In this document: positions 34,666 to 44,400 of the stretch, piece after piece
How positions within the stretch are numbered: the stretch's first letter is position 1
Layout of the letters: every line of letters starts with the position of its first letter
Program-made: the position numbers and the translations under genes
The notes under the pieces: generated by a model
Told to the model about the DNA's origin: nothing
The model's input: the letters and a program-made list of their open reading frames with translations, nothing else
The model's database searches: none
From: an uncultured Arthrobacter sp.
GTDB lineage: Bacteria; Actinomycetota; Actinomycetes; Actinomycetales; Micrococcaceae
NCBI RefSeq assembly: GCF_947493765.1
Contig: NZ_CANLSZ010000002.1
Coordinates: forward strand, 248,001 to 312,000
Reading direction: 5' to 3'
DNA length: 64,000 bases

Positions 34666-36062
34666 CCGTCGAAGGATGGACCCAGACCCTGACCGCCGGT
34701 CCGCTCCTGCTGATCGCCGCAGCGGCGATCCTCGTCCTGCTGTTCCTGATCATCACGCTCCGCCTCCACGCGTTCGTGGCCCTGATCCTCATCAGCCTCG
34801 CGACGGCCTTCGCCACGGGTATCCCGACGTCCCAGATCGTGACCGTCCTGGTGGGGAGCTTCGGTTCCACGCTGGGCGCCGTGGCACTCCTCGTGGGTCT
34901 CGGCGCCATGCTCGGCCGGCTCGTCGAGACCAGTGGCGGTGCCAAGGTCCTCGCCGACTACCTCATCAGGGTCTTCGGTGAGCAGAGGGCACCCCTGGCC
35001 CTGGGAGTCGCCTCACTGGTCTTCGGGTTCCCCATCTTCTTCGACGCCGGACTCGTGGTGATGCTGCCGATCGTCTTCTCGATCGCCCGTCGCCTCGGTG
35101 GTGGTGTGCTGCGGTACGGTCTGCCGGCCGCGGGGGCCTTCTCGGTCATGCACATCTTCGTCCCCCCGCATCCGGGACCGGTCGCCGCCTCCGAGTTCTT
35201 CGGGGCGAACGTGGGGATCGTCATCATGGTCGGCCTCGTCGCCGCCATCCCCACCTGGTACGTGACCTCCTACCTGTACGGCCTCTGGGTCGGCAAGAAG
35301 TACGTCCTGCCCGTCCCGGCACTCCTCGGGACGGCGGACGAGCATGCGGAGGCCAATCCTCCGAAATTCGGCACCGTGGTGGCCATCCTCCTGCTCCCCC
35401 TCGTGCTGATCTTCCTCAACACGGGGCTGAACACCGTGGCACGATCGGGCTCGGCCGACGAGGGTCTCGCCGACCAGACCTGGTTCCAGGTACTCAGGAC
35501 CCTCGGTGAGACACCCGTGGCCCTGCTGATCTCCCTGCTCGTGGCCGCCTATGTCCTCGGCCGCCGGCGCGGAATGGACAAGACCGTCCTCGAGAGCACC
35601 CTGGAATCCGCCCTCGGGCCGATCGCCTCCGTGGTCCTCATCACCGGGGCGGGCGGCATGTTCGGCGGCGTGCTGCGCACCAGCGGAATCGGCGACGCCC
35701 TCGCGGATGTCCTCGGCGAGCTCGGCATCCCGCTGATCCTCGCGGGCTTCCTCATCGCCGCGATCCTGCGCATCGCCCAGGGCTCGGCGACCGTGGCACT
35801 GACCACCGCGGCCGGCCTCATCTCCCCCGCCATCCTCGCGGGCGACTACAACACGTTCCAGCTCGCGGCCCTCGTGGTCGCCGTCGCCGGCGGCTCGGTG
35901 GTGGCCAGCCACGTGAACGACTCCGGCTTCTGGCTCGTGGGGCGGTTCTTCGGCATGGACGTCAAGACCACGCTGAAGACGTGGACCGTCATGGAGACGA
36001 CGATCGGCGTCATGGGCTTCGCCATCGCGGCGGCGGTCTTCGCCCTCGCCTCGGCGGGCTGA
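34662..36062 (+). CDS. gluconate:H+ symporter, GntP family
   Basis: This 466-residue membrane protein of the GntP family has about 12-14 hydrophobic helices. Family motifs are VGLGAMLGRLVETSGGA, FGFPIFFDAGLVVMLPIVF, FVPPHPGPVAASEFFGANVG and NDSGFWLVGRFFGMDVKTTL. It imports gluconate or a related aldonate with protons. Coupling to gntK by a 4-bp overlap supports gluconate. It ends 9 bp from a convergent FAD dehydrogenase gene. Confidence 0.93.
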   Translation: MTVEGWTQTLTAGPLLLIAAAAILVLLFLIITLRLHAFVALILISLATAFATGIPTSQIVTVLVGSFGSTLGAVALLVGLGAMLGRLVETSGGAKVLADYLIRVFGEQRAPLALGVASLVFGFPIFFDAGLVVMLPIVFSIARRLGGGVLRYGLPAAGAFSVMHIFVPPHPGPVAASEFFGANVGIVIMVGLVAAIPTWYVTSYLYGLWVGKKYVLPVPALLGTADEHAEANPPKFGTVVAILLLPLVLIFLNTGLNTVARSGSADEGLADQTWFQVLRTLGETPVALLISLLVAAYVLGRRRGMDKTVLESTLESALGPIASVVLITGAGGMFGGVLRTSGIGDALADVLGELGIPLILAGFLIAAILRIAQGSATVALTTAAGLISPAILAGDYNTFQLAALVVAVAGGSVVASHVNDSGFWLVGRFFGMDVKTTLKTWTVMETTIGVMGFAIAAAVFALASAG

Positions 36063-36071
36063 CGGCCGCGG

Positions 36072-37748
36072 CTACAGCAGCGCGGCCAGGGAACGGCCCA
36101 CGGTCCGTCCTGAGAAGATGCACCCACCCAGGAAGGTGCCCTCGAGGGCGTTGTACCCGTGGGCGCCTCCGCCCCCGAACCCCGCGGCCTCGCCCGCCGC
36201 GTACAGGCCCTGGATCGGCGTTCCCGCCGTATCGAAGGCCCTGTCGGTCAGATCGGTCTGGATGCCGCCCAGGCTCTTCCGGGTGATGATGTGCAGCTTC
36301 ACCGCGATCAGCGGCCCCGCCGCCGGATCGAGGATCCTGTGGGGCTTCGCCGTCCTCGTGAGCCGATCGCCGAGGAACCTCCGCGAATTGTGGATGCTCA
36401 TGACCTGGACGTCCTTGGAATAGGGGTTGTCCAGCTCGGCATCACGCTGGACGATCTGACGCTCGATCAGGTCGTGGTCCAGCAGCGCCGTGTCGGTGAG
36501 CCGGTTCATGCCCGCCACGAGTCCGCGAAGGGTGCTCGCGACCACGAAGTCCTCGCCTCGATCCTTGAACGCCTCGACGGGTGGTGGCGCACCGCGACCC
36601 AGCCTGCTGCGCAGCAGCAGCCTCAGGTCCCGGTCCGTGAGATCGGGATTCTGCTCCGAGCCCGAGAGCGCAAACTCCTTCTCGATCATCCTCTGCGTCA
36701 GGATGAACCAGGAGTGGTCGTACTCGACCAGGTCCGGGGTGGTGCGGAGGAGCTTCAGGGTCCCGATCGTGTCGTGCCCGGGCAGGCCGGGCACGGGCAG
36801 CCTCCGCCCCAGGGCGTCGAACCACATCGACGACGGACCCGGCAGGATCCGGATGCCGTGCTGCGGCCAGACAGGGTCCCAGTTCCGCACGCCCTCGGTG
36901 TAGTGCCACATGCGATCCCGATTGACCAGGCGGACACCGGCGTCGGCGACGATGTCGAGCATGCGTCCGTCCACGTGCCGCGGCACCCCGGTGATCATGG
37001 TCGACGGCGGCGTGCCCAGGCGTGGGGGCCACCACTTGCGGATCTGCTCGTGGTCCCCACCGATCCCTCCGCTGGCGATCACTACGGCCTGGGCCCGCAG
37101 CTCGAACGCGCCGACGGCGTCGCGGGTCGAGCTGACACCCCGGGCGGCGTCGTCCGGCGCCAGGACCGTCCCGTGGACCCCGGCGACCGTGGAGCCGTCC
37201 AGGACGAGGCCGTCGACGCGGTGACGGAAACAAAAGCCCAGTGAGCCCTCCTCCGCGGCCGCGCGGGCCCTGTCGGCGAACGGCTCGGAGATCCCGGTCC
37301 CGGTGCCCCACGGGACATGGAACCTGGGCACGGAGTTGCCGTGTCCCGCCGCCGAACCGCTACCCCGCTCGGCCCAGCCCACCAGCGGCGTGAACTTCAC
37401 GCCCTGCTCCTCGAGCCAGGGGCGTTTGTCGCCGGCCGCGAACTCGACGTACGCGCGTCCCCACCGCTGCGCCCACTCGTCCTCGGGAAGCTCGCCCTCG
37501 AGGCGGTCCCAGCCCGCCGAGCCCTGCCAGTCCTGCCAGGCGAGGTCGAACGAGTCCTTCACGCCGAGCCGGCGCTGCATCGGGGTGTCGACCAGGAAGA
37601 GACCCCCGAAGGACCAGAATGCCTGGCCTCCGAGATTGCGGGCGTTCTCCTGCTCCACGACGAGGACCGTCCTGCCCGCCCGGATCAGCTCGTTGGCGGC
37701 GACGAGGCCGGCAAGCCCTGCTCCGACGATGATGACGTCAGCGTCCAC
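36072..37748 (-). CDS. FAD-binding dehydrogenase (KstD/fumarate reductase-like family)
   Basis: This 558-residue flavoprotein begins VDADVIIVGAGLAGLVAANE, the dinucleotide-binding motif, followed by VVEQENARNLGGQAFWSFGG. The C-terminus has RKSLGGIQTDL and GLYAAGEAAGFGGGG with HGYNALEGTFLGG, as in the FAD-dependent dehydrogenase family related to 3-ketosteroid dehydrogenase. The substrate is unknown. The GTG at 37748 is preferred because the longer in-frame N-terminus (to 37832) is only the repetitive 3' tail of the upstream gene in another frame. It overlaps that LysR-domain gene by 11 bp. Confidence 0.85.
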   Translation of the reverse strand: MDADVIIVGAGLAGLVAANELIRAGRTVLVVEQENARNLGGQAFWSFGGLFLVDTPMQRRLGVKDSFDLAWQDWQGSAGWDRLEGELPEDEWAQRWGRAYVEFAAGDKRPWLEEQGVKFTPLVGWAERGSGSAAGHGNSVPRFHVPWGTGTGISEPFADRARAAAEEGSLGFCFRHRVDGLVLDGSTVAGVHGTVLAPDDAARGVSSTRDAVGAFELRAQAVVIASGGIGGDHEQIRKWWPPRLGTPPSTMITGVPRHVDGRMLDIVADAGVRLVNRDRMWHYTEGVRNWDPVWPQHGIRILPGPSSMWFDALGRRLPVPGLPGHDTIGTLKLLRTTPDLVEYDHSWFILTQRMIEKEFALSGSEQNPDLTDRDLRLLLRSRLGRGAPPPVEAFKDRGEDFVVASTLRGLVAGMNRLTDTALLDHDLIERQIVQRDAELDNPYSKDVQVMSIHNSRRFLGDRLTRTAKPHRILDPAAGPLIAVKLHIITRKSLGGIQTDLTDRAFDTAGTPIQGLYAAGEAAGFGGGGAHGYNALEGTFLGGCIFSGRTVGRSLAALL

Positions 37749-38478
37749 GCCGTCTGCCGCCCTTCTGCCCGCTGCCCTGCTGTTTGTGGCTCTGCTGTCC
37801 ACTGCCCTTTCGTCCACTGCCCTGCTGTCCACTGCCCTGCTGTCCCCCGCCCCGGCCGGTGGCGGCCTTCTTCGCCGCGGCCTTCTGCGCAGCGGTCCTC
37901 TTCGGGGCCTCCTGCCGGGAGGGTTGCCGTGAGCTCTGCGCCGTCCGTCCGCGGACGATGCCGATGAACTCCTCGACGTCGTCCGACTCGTCCTCCACCC
38001 GCCACGCGATGCCGATGGTGGTCACCGGCAGGCCCGGTACCGGGCGGTGCACCGCATCCTTGCGCGCATGCAGCCGGGCGAGGGACATCGGCAGGACCAC
38101 AACCCCCGCGCCGGAGGCAGCCACCTCCACGGCGTTCCCCGGTCCGCCGCACGCGCCGACGTCGAGCAGGGTCTGCGCCCCGAGTTCCTCGGGCGGCACC
38201 TCGTCGAGGAGCGAGAGCTCGTTCTCCCGCGACATCACCACCACGGGCTGTTCCTCGTAGAGGGGGATCAGGTGCAACCCGGCGCGCTCCACCGGCAGGC
38301 GGACGAACACGACGTCGTCGGATCCGTTCCGCAGGCCCTCCAGGGCGGCGTCGGCGTCGTGCTCGTGGAGCTCCAGGGGCACGCTGGGGTGCCGCTCACG
38401 CCACCTCGACGCCCACTTGCCCGGCGTCACGCCCGGCACGAAGCCGACGGAGAGGACGCGGGGCTGGTCGGCGGGCAC
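37738..38478 (-). CDS. LysR-type substrate-binding domain protein without HTH
   Basis: This 246-residue protein contains a LysR effector-binding domain: RVLSVGFVPGVTPGKWASRW (start), LHEHDADAALEGLRNGSDDV, EEQPVVVMSRENELSLLDEV and VEVAASGAGVVVLPMSLARL. The usual N-terminal helix-turn-helix is absent. The C-terminal 60 residues are basic and low-complexity (APKRTAAQKAAAKKAATG, then GQQGSG repeats), perhaps binding nucleic acid. GTG at 38478 is chosen from the VPADQPRV start; a -10 lies six bases upstream. It is back to back with the DUF5997 gene, a conserved pairing in Micrococcaceae from memory. Confidence 0.82.
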   Translation of the reverse strand: MPADQPRVLSVGFVPGVTPGKWASRWRERHPSVPLELHEHDADAALEGLRNGSDDVVFVRLPVERAGLHLIPLYEEQPVVVMSRENELSLLDEVPPEELGAQTLLDVGACGGPGNAVEVAASGAGVVVLPMSLARLHARKDAVHRPVPGLPVTTIGIAWRVEDESDDVEEFIGIVRGRTAQSSRQPSRQEAPKRTAAQKAAAKKAATGRGGGQQGSGQQGSGRKGSGQQSHKQQGSGQKGGRRRGR

Positions 38479-38520
38479 CTGATCACAGTAGCGCCTGGGC
38501 TCGACCGTTAAGCTGGGTCC
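38479..38520. promoter_or_regulatory. 42-bp divergent leaderless promoter pair
   Basis: On the minus strand TACTGT (38490-38485) is six bases before the GTG at 38478. On the plus strand TAAGCT (38509-38514) is six bases before the ATG at 38521. The two -10 elements sit back to back, so a protein bound between them would affect both genes. Confidence 0.55.
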
Positions 38521-38913
38521 ATGACTCCCGCGAAAGCCACCCAGACCCTCAAACCCGCCACGGCGGCCAAGAAGCTGGGGATCTACCTGCCCGCCGCCCC
38601 CCAGGCCTTCCAGGAGAGTGGACCGACGCGCGCGGAGTTCGACGAACTCCAGCAGAGCCCGCCGGAATGGCTCGCGGAGCTGCGCCGCACTGGCCCGCAC
38701 CCGCGCCCCGTGGTGGCGCAGAAGCTCGGTATCTCCATCAGCGGCCTGGCCCGCGGTGGACTGACGGATCCCCTGACGACCGAGCAGATCACCGCCCTCC
38801 TGCAGGATCCGCCGGCCTGGCTGGTCAGCGAGCGCGCCACGCAGGCGGCCGTCCGCAGCGAGGCGGCGAGGGTCAAGGAGCGCGATGCCGCGCGCAGGGC
38901 TGCCGACACCTGA
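38521..38913 (+). CDS. DUF5997 family protein
   Basis: This 130-residue protein matches DUF5997: KPATAAKKLGIYLPAAPQAF, PTRAEFDELQQSPPEWLAEL, RPVVAQKLGISISGLARGGL and PLTTEQITALLQDPPAWL. It is rich in helices, has no membrane part and its function is unknown. Repeated PPEWL/PPAWL units suggest duplicated helical hairpins. It is transcribed divergently from the LysR-domain gene, and the two probably share a regulatory region. Confidence 0.85.
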   Translation: MTPAKATQTLKPATAAKKLGIYLPAAPQAFQESGPTRAEFDELQQSPPEWLAELRRTGPHPRPVVAQKLGISISGLARGGLTDPLTTEQITALLQDPPAWLVSERATQAAVRSEAARVKERDAARRAADT

Positions 38914-38954
38914 GAAGCACCGTGGACGCGGTTCGTCCGGACCGGACACACCGA

Positions 38955-38990
38955 TTGACTTAATAGAACACGTCTTCGAATATTAGGGGG
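38955..38990 (+). promoter_or_regulatory. SOS promoter: LexA box between -35 and -10 of imuA'
   Basis: TAGAACACGTCTTCGA (38964-38979) matches the actinobacterial SOS box TCGAAC-N4-GTTCGA with one mismatch in each half. It sits between TTGACT (38955-38960) and GAATAT (38978-38983), which are 17 bp apart. The GTG start begins six bases after the -10, so the mRNA would be leaderless. LexA bound here would block the promoter directly. Confidence 0.8.
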
Positions 38991-39754
38991 TGACGCCTCC
39001 AGCTGCCGGTCCCGAGTGGGACGATCCCCCCACCGAGGGCGCGCCACGACCCGCGGCGTCCGGGACGGCCCGCGAGCTCCAGGCCCGGATCAACAGCATG
39101 CAGGCCAGCACGCTGGCCTCGCGGTGCATGCCCACGGTTCCCGCACTCGCCCGGATCCTGCCCGGCGGCGGCCTCCAGTCCGGAAGCTCGTACGCGGTGC
39201 GGAATTCCGCCACCCTGGCCATGGCGCTGCTCGCCGGCCCGTCGGCAACGGGCGCCTGGTGCTGCGTCATCGGCGTACCGGACTTCAGCGCCGAAGCGGC
39301 ACAGGGCTTCGGCATCAACCTCGAGCGGCTCATCCTGATCCCCGACCCCGGAAGCCAGTGGCTCTCCGTCACGGCAGCCCTCGTGGACGTGGTCTCGATC
39401 GTGCTGGTCCGCACCCCGGAACACCTCGCACCCACCGAGTGGGCCCGTCTGAAGGCGCGCCTGCGCCAGCGCGGCGCGGCGCTGATCACCCTCGGCTCCT
39501 GGAAGCAGAGCGATTCGACGCTCGGTGTGGCCGAGAGCGCCTGGGAGGGCCTCGGGGCCGGCTCCGGCCACCTCCGGAAACGCCGCATGAAGATCACCGC
39601 CACGCAACCCTCCGGACGGCTCCGCCACGCCTATGTGGGACTGGCCGAGCTGCAGGGCACCGCGGACGGAACCGTGCTCCCCGGAGCCCCCTCCCTCGGC
39701 GACGGCGATCCCGCCGGTTCCCTGTTCGAACCCCGGCTGATGAAGTCCTCGTGA
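38990..39754 (+). CDS. ImuA'-like protein of the SOS mutagenesis cassette
   Basis: This 254-residue RecA-like protein lacks a complete Walker A. It contains SMQASTLASRCMPTVPALAR, LPGGGLQSGSSYAVRNSATL (RecA-like loop with GGLQSG), ATGAWCCVIGVPDFSAEA and RLKARLRQRGAALITLGSW. Together with ImuB and DnaE2 it forms the mutasome used for error-prone translesion synthesis; ImuA' binds ImuB in mycobacteria. The GTG at 38990 is set by the SOS promoter. It overlaps imuB by 4 bp (GTGA). Confidence 0.83.
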   Translation: MTPPAAGPEWDDPPTEGAPRPAASGTARELQARINSMQASTLASRCMPTVPALARILPGGGLQSGSSYAVRNSATLAMALLAGPSATGAWCCVIGVPDFSAEAAQGFGINLERLILIPDPGSQWLSVTAALVDVVSIVLVRTPEHLAPTEWARLKARLRQRGAALITLGSWKQSDSTLGVAESAWEGLGAGSGHLRKRRMKITATQPSGRLRHAYVGLAELQGTADGTVLPGAPSLGDGDPAGSLFEPRLMKSS

Positions 39755-41352
39755 GATCCACCCTGCCCGCAGCGCCCACCGCCACCCGGACCCTGATGTT
39801 CTGGTGCCCGGACTGGCCCGTGACGGCAGCACTGCGCGAACACGCGCTGCCCGCGGACACCGCACTCGTCCTCGTGGATCGGGGGGAGGTCTTCGCGTGC
39901 TCCCCCGCCGCGCGCCAGGACGGCGTGCGGCGGGGACTGCGGATCAGGGAGGCCCAGGCCCGCAGCACCGGACTCGTGTCCCTCGCGTACGATGCCTCCC
40001 TCGACGAACGCGCCTTCGAACCCGTGACCGCGGCGGTCGAGACCATCATGCCCGGCGTGCAGGTGATCCGTCCCGGGCTGTGCGCCATCAGGGTCAAGGG
40101 ACCCGCGCGGTACTACGGCAGCGAGGAGAAGACCGCCGGCGTCGTCGTCGACACCCTTGCCGCCATCGGCCTCACCGATGTGCGGATCGGCGTCGCCGAC
40201 GGGCCGTTCGCCGCCGAGCAGGCAGCCCGGGCCACCGACCAGCTCGACGACGACGCCGCGCCGGTCGTCGTCATCCCGCCCGGTGGCTCGCCCTGGTTCC
40301 TCAGCAGCTACCCCCTGGAGGTCCTGGAGCAGCCGAAGCTCACGGTGCTGCTCAAACGGCTCGGCATCCGGTCCCTCGGCGACTTCGCCGCCCTCAGGGC
40401 CTCCGACGTCCGGAACCGCTTCGGCCTCGAGGGCGCCGTGGCCCACCGTCAGGCCGGCGGGCTCGACCACCACGACGTCGTGGCCCGCACGCCCCCGCCC
40501 CAGCTCGACGCCGTCGCCGATTTCGAGCCGCCGCTGGCCCGTATCGACCAGCTCGCATTCACCATGCGCACCAAGGCTGCTGCCTTCATCGACACCCTGC
40601 GCGGGGCCGGCCTGGTCTGCACGGCCCTGCACGTGTCCCTGCACACGGAGTCGGGCGAGGTCTCCGCGCGCCGCTGGCAGCACCCGCGCTGGTTCGACGC
40701 CGACGACGTCGTGGACCGCGTGCGCTGGCAACTGCAGGGGGCCAATGCGTCCGACCACGGCCTGACCTCCGGCATCACCCGGGTGCACCTGGTGCCCGAC
40801 GTCGTCGAGGACCTCGGCGATCACGCCGACGGCCTGTGGGGCACGGGACCGGACGAGAGCATCCACCACGGCCTGGCCCGGGTGCAGAGCATGCTGGGCC
40901 ACAGCGCCGTGCTCACCGCCGTCATCGCCGGGGGCCGGCTCCTGGCGGATCGCCGCGTCCTCATCCCCTGGGGGGACGTACCGGCGGGATCGCAGTCCCC
41001 GGGACCACCCGCCAGGGAGCGGGACCAGCCCTGGCCCGGCAGGCTGCCGGGCCCGGCTCCGGCCACCGTGTTCGCCGACCCCAGGCCCGCCGTCGTCGTC
41101 GATGCGCGCGGCAATCCGGTGGACGTGGATCCCCGCGGTCTCCTGAGCGCCGATCCCGCCTTCTTCAGCGCCGGGTCCGACGGCGGACAGCGGCCCGTGC
41201 ACTCCTGGGCCGGGCCGTGGCCCATCAGTGAACGGTGGTGGGATCCGAAGGGACGGGCGCTCCACCGCTTCCAGCTGGTGGATCAGTCGGGATCCGCCTG
41301 GCTGCTGCTGCTCGAGGACCACGCCTGGTGGGTGGAGGCGAGCTACGACTGA
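39751..41352 (+). CDS. imuB: ImuB-type Y-family DNA polymerase-like protein
   Basis: This 533-residue protein is related to Y-family polymerases. The N-terminus TRTLMFWCPDWPVTAALREH replaces the usual acidic catalytic motif, as in ImuB, which is thought to be an adaptor rather than a polymerase. Further parts are ACSPAARQDGVRRGLRIREA, VRIGVADGPFAAEQAARATD and KLTVLLKRLGIRSLGDFAAL (helix-hairpin-helix). A long C-terminal domain should bind the beta clamp and DnaE2. It lies between imuA' and dnaE2 and belongs to the same SOS unit. Confidence 0.92.
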   Translation: MRSTLPAAPTATRTLMFWCPDWPVTAALREHALPADTALVLVDRGEVFACSPAARQDGVRRGLRIREAQARSTGLVSLAYDASLDERAFEPVTAAVETIMPGVQVIRPGLCAIRVKGPARYYGSEEKTAGVVVDTLAAIGLTDVRIGVADGPFAAEQAARATDQLDDDAAPVVVIPPGGSPWFLSSYPLEVLEQPKLTVLLKRLGIRSLGDFAALRASDVRNRFGLEGAVAHRQAGGLDHHDVVARTPPPQLDAVADFEPPLARIDQLAFTMRTKAAAFIDTLRGAGLVCTALHVSLHTESGEVSARRWQHPRWFDADDVVDRVRWQLQGANASDHGLTSGITRVHLVPDVVEDLGDHADGLWGTGPDESIHHGLARVQSMLGHSAVLTAVIAGGRLLADRRVLIPWGDVPAGSQSPGPPARERDQPWPGRLPGPAPATVFADPRPAVVVDARGNPVDVDPRGLLSADPAFFSAGSDGGQRPVHSWAGPWPISERWWDPKGRALHRFQLVDQSGSAWLLLLEDHAWWVEASYD

Positions 41353-41377
41353 CCGGGGTGCCGGCAGCAGGGACAGT

Positions 41378-41409
41378 GACGGGAACGACGACGGGAACGA
41401 CGACGGGAC
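41378..41409 (+). repeat. 12-bp tandem repeats between imuB and dnaE2
   Basis: About 2.7 copies of GACGGGAACGAC occupy most of the 65-bp spacer. They end just before the GGAGGACC ribosome-binding site of dnaE2. Confidence 0.7.
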
Positions 41410-41417
41410 GGAGGACC

Positions 41418-44400
41418 ATGGGCTGGAACAACCCACCCATCCCGTGGTCGGAGTTCGAGCGGAATCTCTCCGCGACCCGGCCCGGTGCACCGCCCGTGGG
41501 CGCCGACGGTGGTGACAGTCCCGCGTGGTCGCGGAAGCGCCTGCCCTACACGGCCCCTGCGGCGCTCCCTGCCCCGGAGGGCCCGGTGGTCCCGTACGCG
41601 GAACTGCACGTCCACTCCAACTTCAGCTTCCTCGATGGCGCCTCCAGCCCCGAGCACCTCGCCGAGGAGGCCCACCGGCTCGGGCTGACCGGGCTGGCCC
41701 TGACCGATCACGACGGTCTGTACGGCGCCGTCCGCTTCGCCGAGGCGACCGAGAAGTACGCCGGCTTCTCGACGATGTACGGCACCGAGCTCTCGCTGGG
41801 GCTGTCCCGGCCCCAGAACGGGGAGGCGGATCCGCAGGGGAAGCACCTGCTGGTCCTGGCCCGCGGGGCCGCCGGTTATCACCGCCTCTCCACGGCCATC
41901 ACGGAGGCCCAGCTCGATGCGGGGGCCGAGAAGGGCAAGCCCTGCTACGACCTCGAGCGTCTCGCCGGACACGCCGGTGGCCAGTGGATGATCCTCACCG
42001 GGTGCCGCAAGGGGTCGGTCCGCTCGGCCCTCGCCACCGGGGTCACCGAGGCCGAGACCGAGCTCCGGAGGCTCGTGGACCTGTTCGGCCGGGAGTCCGT
42101 CGCCGTCGAGCTGATCGACCAGGGCAACCCGCTGGACACCGCACACAACGCCGCCCTGGCCACCCTCGCCGGCCGCCTGCAGCTGCCCACCGTCGCCACG
42201 AACAACGTGCACTACGCCACCCCGGACCAGCACCGGCTCGCCTCCGCCCTGGCCGCGGTCAGGGCGCGCCGGAGCCTGGACCAGATGGACGGCTGGCTCC
42301 CCGCTGCCGGCTCCGCCCACCTGCGCAGCGGGGCGGAGATGCTGCGACGGTTCAGGGACTACCCCGGAGCCGTGGAACGGACCGTGGACCTCGCGGCGGA
42401 GCTGTCCTTCACCCTGCGCAGTGTCACCCCCGGTCTGCCGAACATCGAGCTGCCCGAGGGACACACCCAGATGAGCTATCTCCGCCAGCTCGTCTGGCAG
42501 GGAGCCGACAGGCTCTACGGGGGCCGGGCCGACGTCCGGGAACGCATCGAGCGCGAGCTGGAGGTCATCGAGGACAAGAACTTCCCGGGCTACTTCCTGA
42601 TCGTCCACGATCTCGTGCAGTACGCCCGCCGGCACGGCATCCTGTGCCAGGGGCGCGGCTCGGCCGCGAACTCGGCGGTCTGCTATCTGCTGGAGATCAC
42701 CGCCGTCGACTCCATCAAGTACCGGCTCCCCTTCGAACGCTTCCTCTCGAGTCTGCGCGACGAGGAACCGGACATCGACGTGGACTTCGACTCGGACCGG
42801 CGCGAGGAGGTCATCCAGTACGTCTACCGCAAGTACGGACGCTTCAACGCCGCCCAGGTGGCCAACGTGATCACGTACCGGCCGAAGTTCGCCGTCCGGG
42901 ACATGGCGAAGGCACTCGGGCACAGTCCAGGGCAGCAGGACGCCTGGTCCCGGCAGATCGAGCGCTGGGGGGGCCTCGTCTCCAGCAGCGATCACGACAT
43001 CCCGGAGTCCGTGGTCACGCTGGCGCAGGAGGTGCTGAAGTTTCCCCGCCACCTGGGGATCCACTCGGGCGGGATGGTGCTGACGGACCGGCCGGTGGGA
43101 GAAGTATGTCCGATCGAGCATGGACGGATGGAGGGGCGGACCGTCCTGCAGTGGGACAAGGACGACTGCGCCTGGATGGGGCTCGTGAAGTTCGACCTCC
43201 TGGGGCTCGGCATCCTAGCCGCCATCCAGTACAACTTCGATCTCGTGGAACGGCACTTCGGTGAGACATGGGAGCTGCACACCATTCCGAAGGAGGAGCA
43301 GGGCGTCTACGACATGCTGTGCTTCGCGGACTCCATCGGGGTGTTCCAGGTGGAGAGCCGCGCCCAGATGGGAATGCTCCCCCGCCTGCAGCCCCGCCAG
43401 TTCTACGATCTCGTGATCGAGGTGGCCCTGGTCAGGCCCGGTCCCATCCAGGGCGGCGCCGTCCACCCGTACGTCAAGCGGAAGATGGGCGAGGAGGAGG
43501 TCCGGTACATCCACCCCGAACTGAAACCGGTTCTGGAGCGGACCCTGGGTGTCCCCCTCTTCCAGGAACAGCTCATGCAGATGGCCATGGTGGTGGGCGG
43601 CTGCACCGGCGCGGACGCCGACCTCCTGCGCCGCGCCATGGGATCGAAGCGGGGCGAGGAGCGGATCGACTCCCTCAAGGCCACGCTGTACGAGGGCATG
43701 GCCTCCAAGGGGATCACCGGAGAGACGGCGGACGCGATCTACAGCAAGATCTACGCGTTCGCGAACTTCGGCTTCGCCGAGAGCCACTCGATCAGTTTCG
43801 CGCTGCTGGTCTATGTCAGTGCCTGGCTGCGCCTGCATTATCCGGGGGCGTTCCTCGCCTCGCTGCTGCGTGCGCAGCCCATGGGGTTCTACTCGCCGCA
43901 GACGCTCGTGGCGGACGCCCGGCGGCACGGCGCCGTCGTGCTGCGCCCCGACATCCTGCTCTCCGGGGTGCACGCCGATCTTGAACCGCTGGAGGGGTAC
44001 CACCCTCCCTCCGATCCTTCCCGGCGTACCACCGGTATGGACTGCTGCACCGAGAACGAGCAGGCGCCGGTGGGTCCCTTCGACCCGGACACGCCCTTCG
44101 ACTCCACCCCGCACCGGCGTGACGGCAACCATGCGGTGCGACTCGGGCTCGCCAGCGTGGAGTCCCTCGGCATGAAGCTGGCCGAGAGGATCGTCGCGGA
44201 GCGGGAACGGGAGGGCCCCTACGAGGATCTTCCCGATCTGGCACGGCGCACCGGGGTCAATGCGGGCCAGCTCGAGGCCCTGGCCGCGGCGGGTGCTTTC
44301 GACTCCATGGGCCTGACCCGCCGGGAGGCGCTGTGGCATGCCGGCCCGGCGTCCACCGAGCGGGCCGACCAGATCAAGGGGACCGCCGTCTACATCCAGC

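Noticed and set aside
37749-37832. N-terminal extension of the FAD dehydrogenase with repeated DSRA units
   Set aside because: It is the repetitive tail of the upstream LysR-domain gene read in another frame; the Rossmann motif begins directly at the GTG at 37748.
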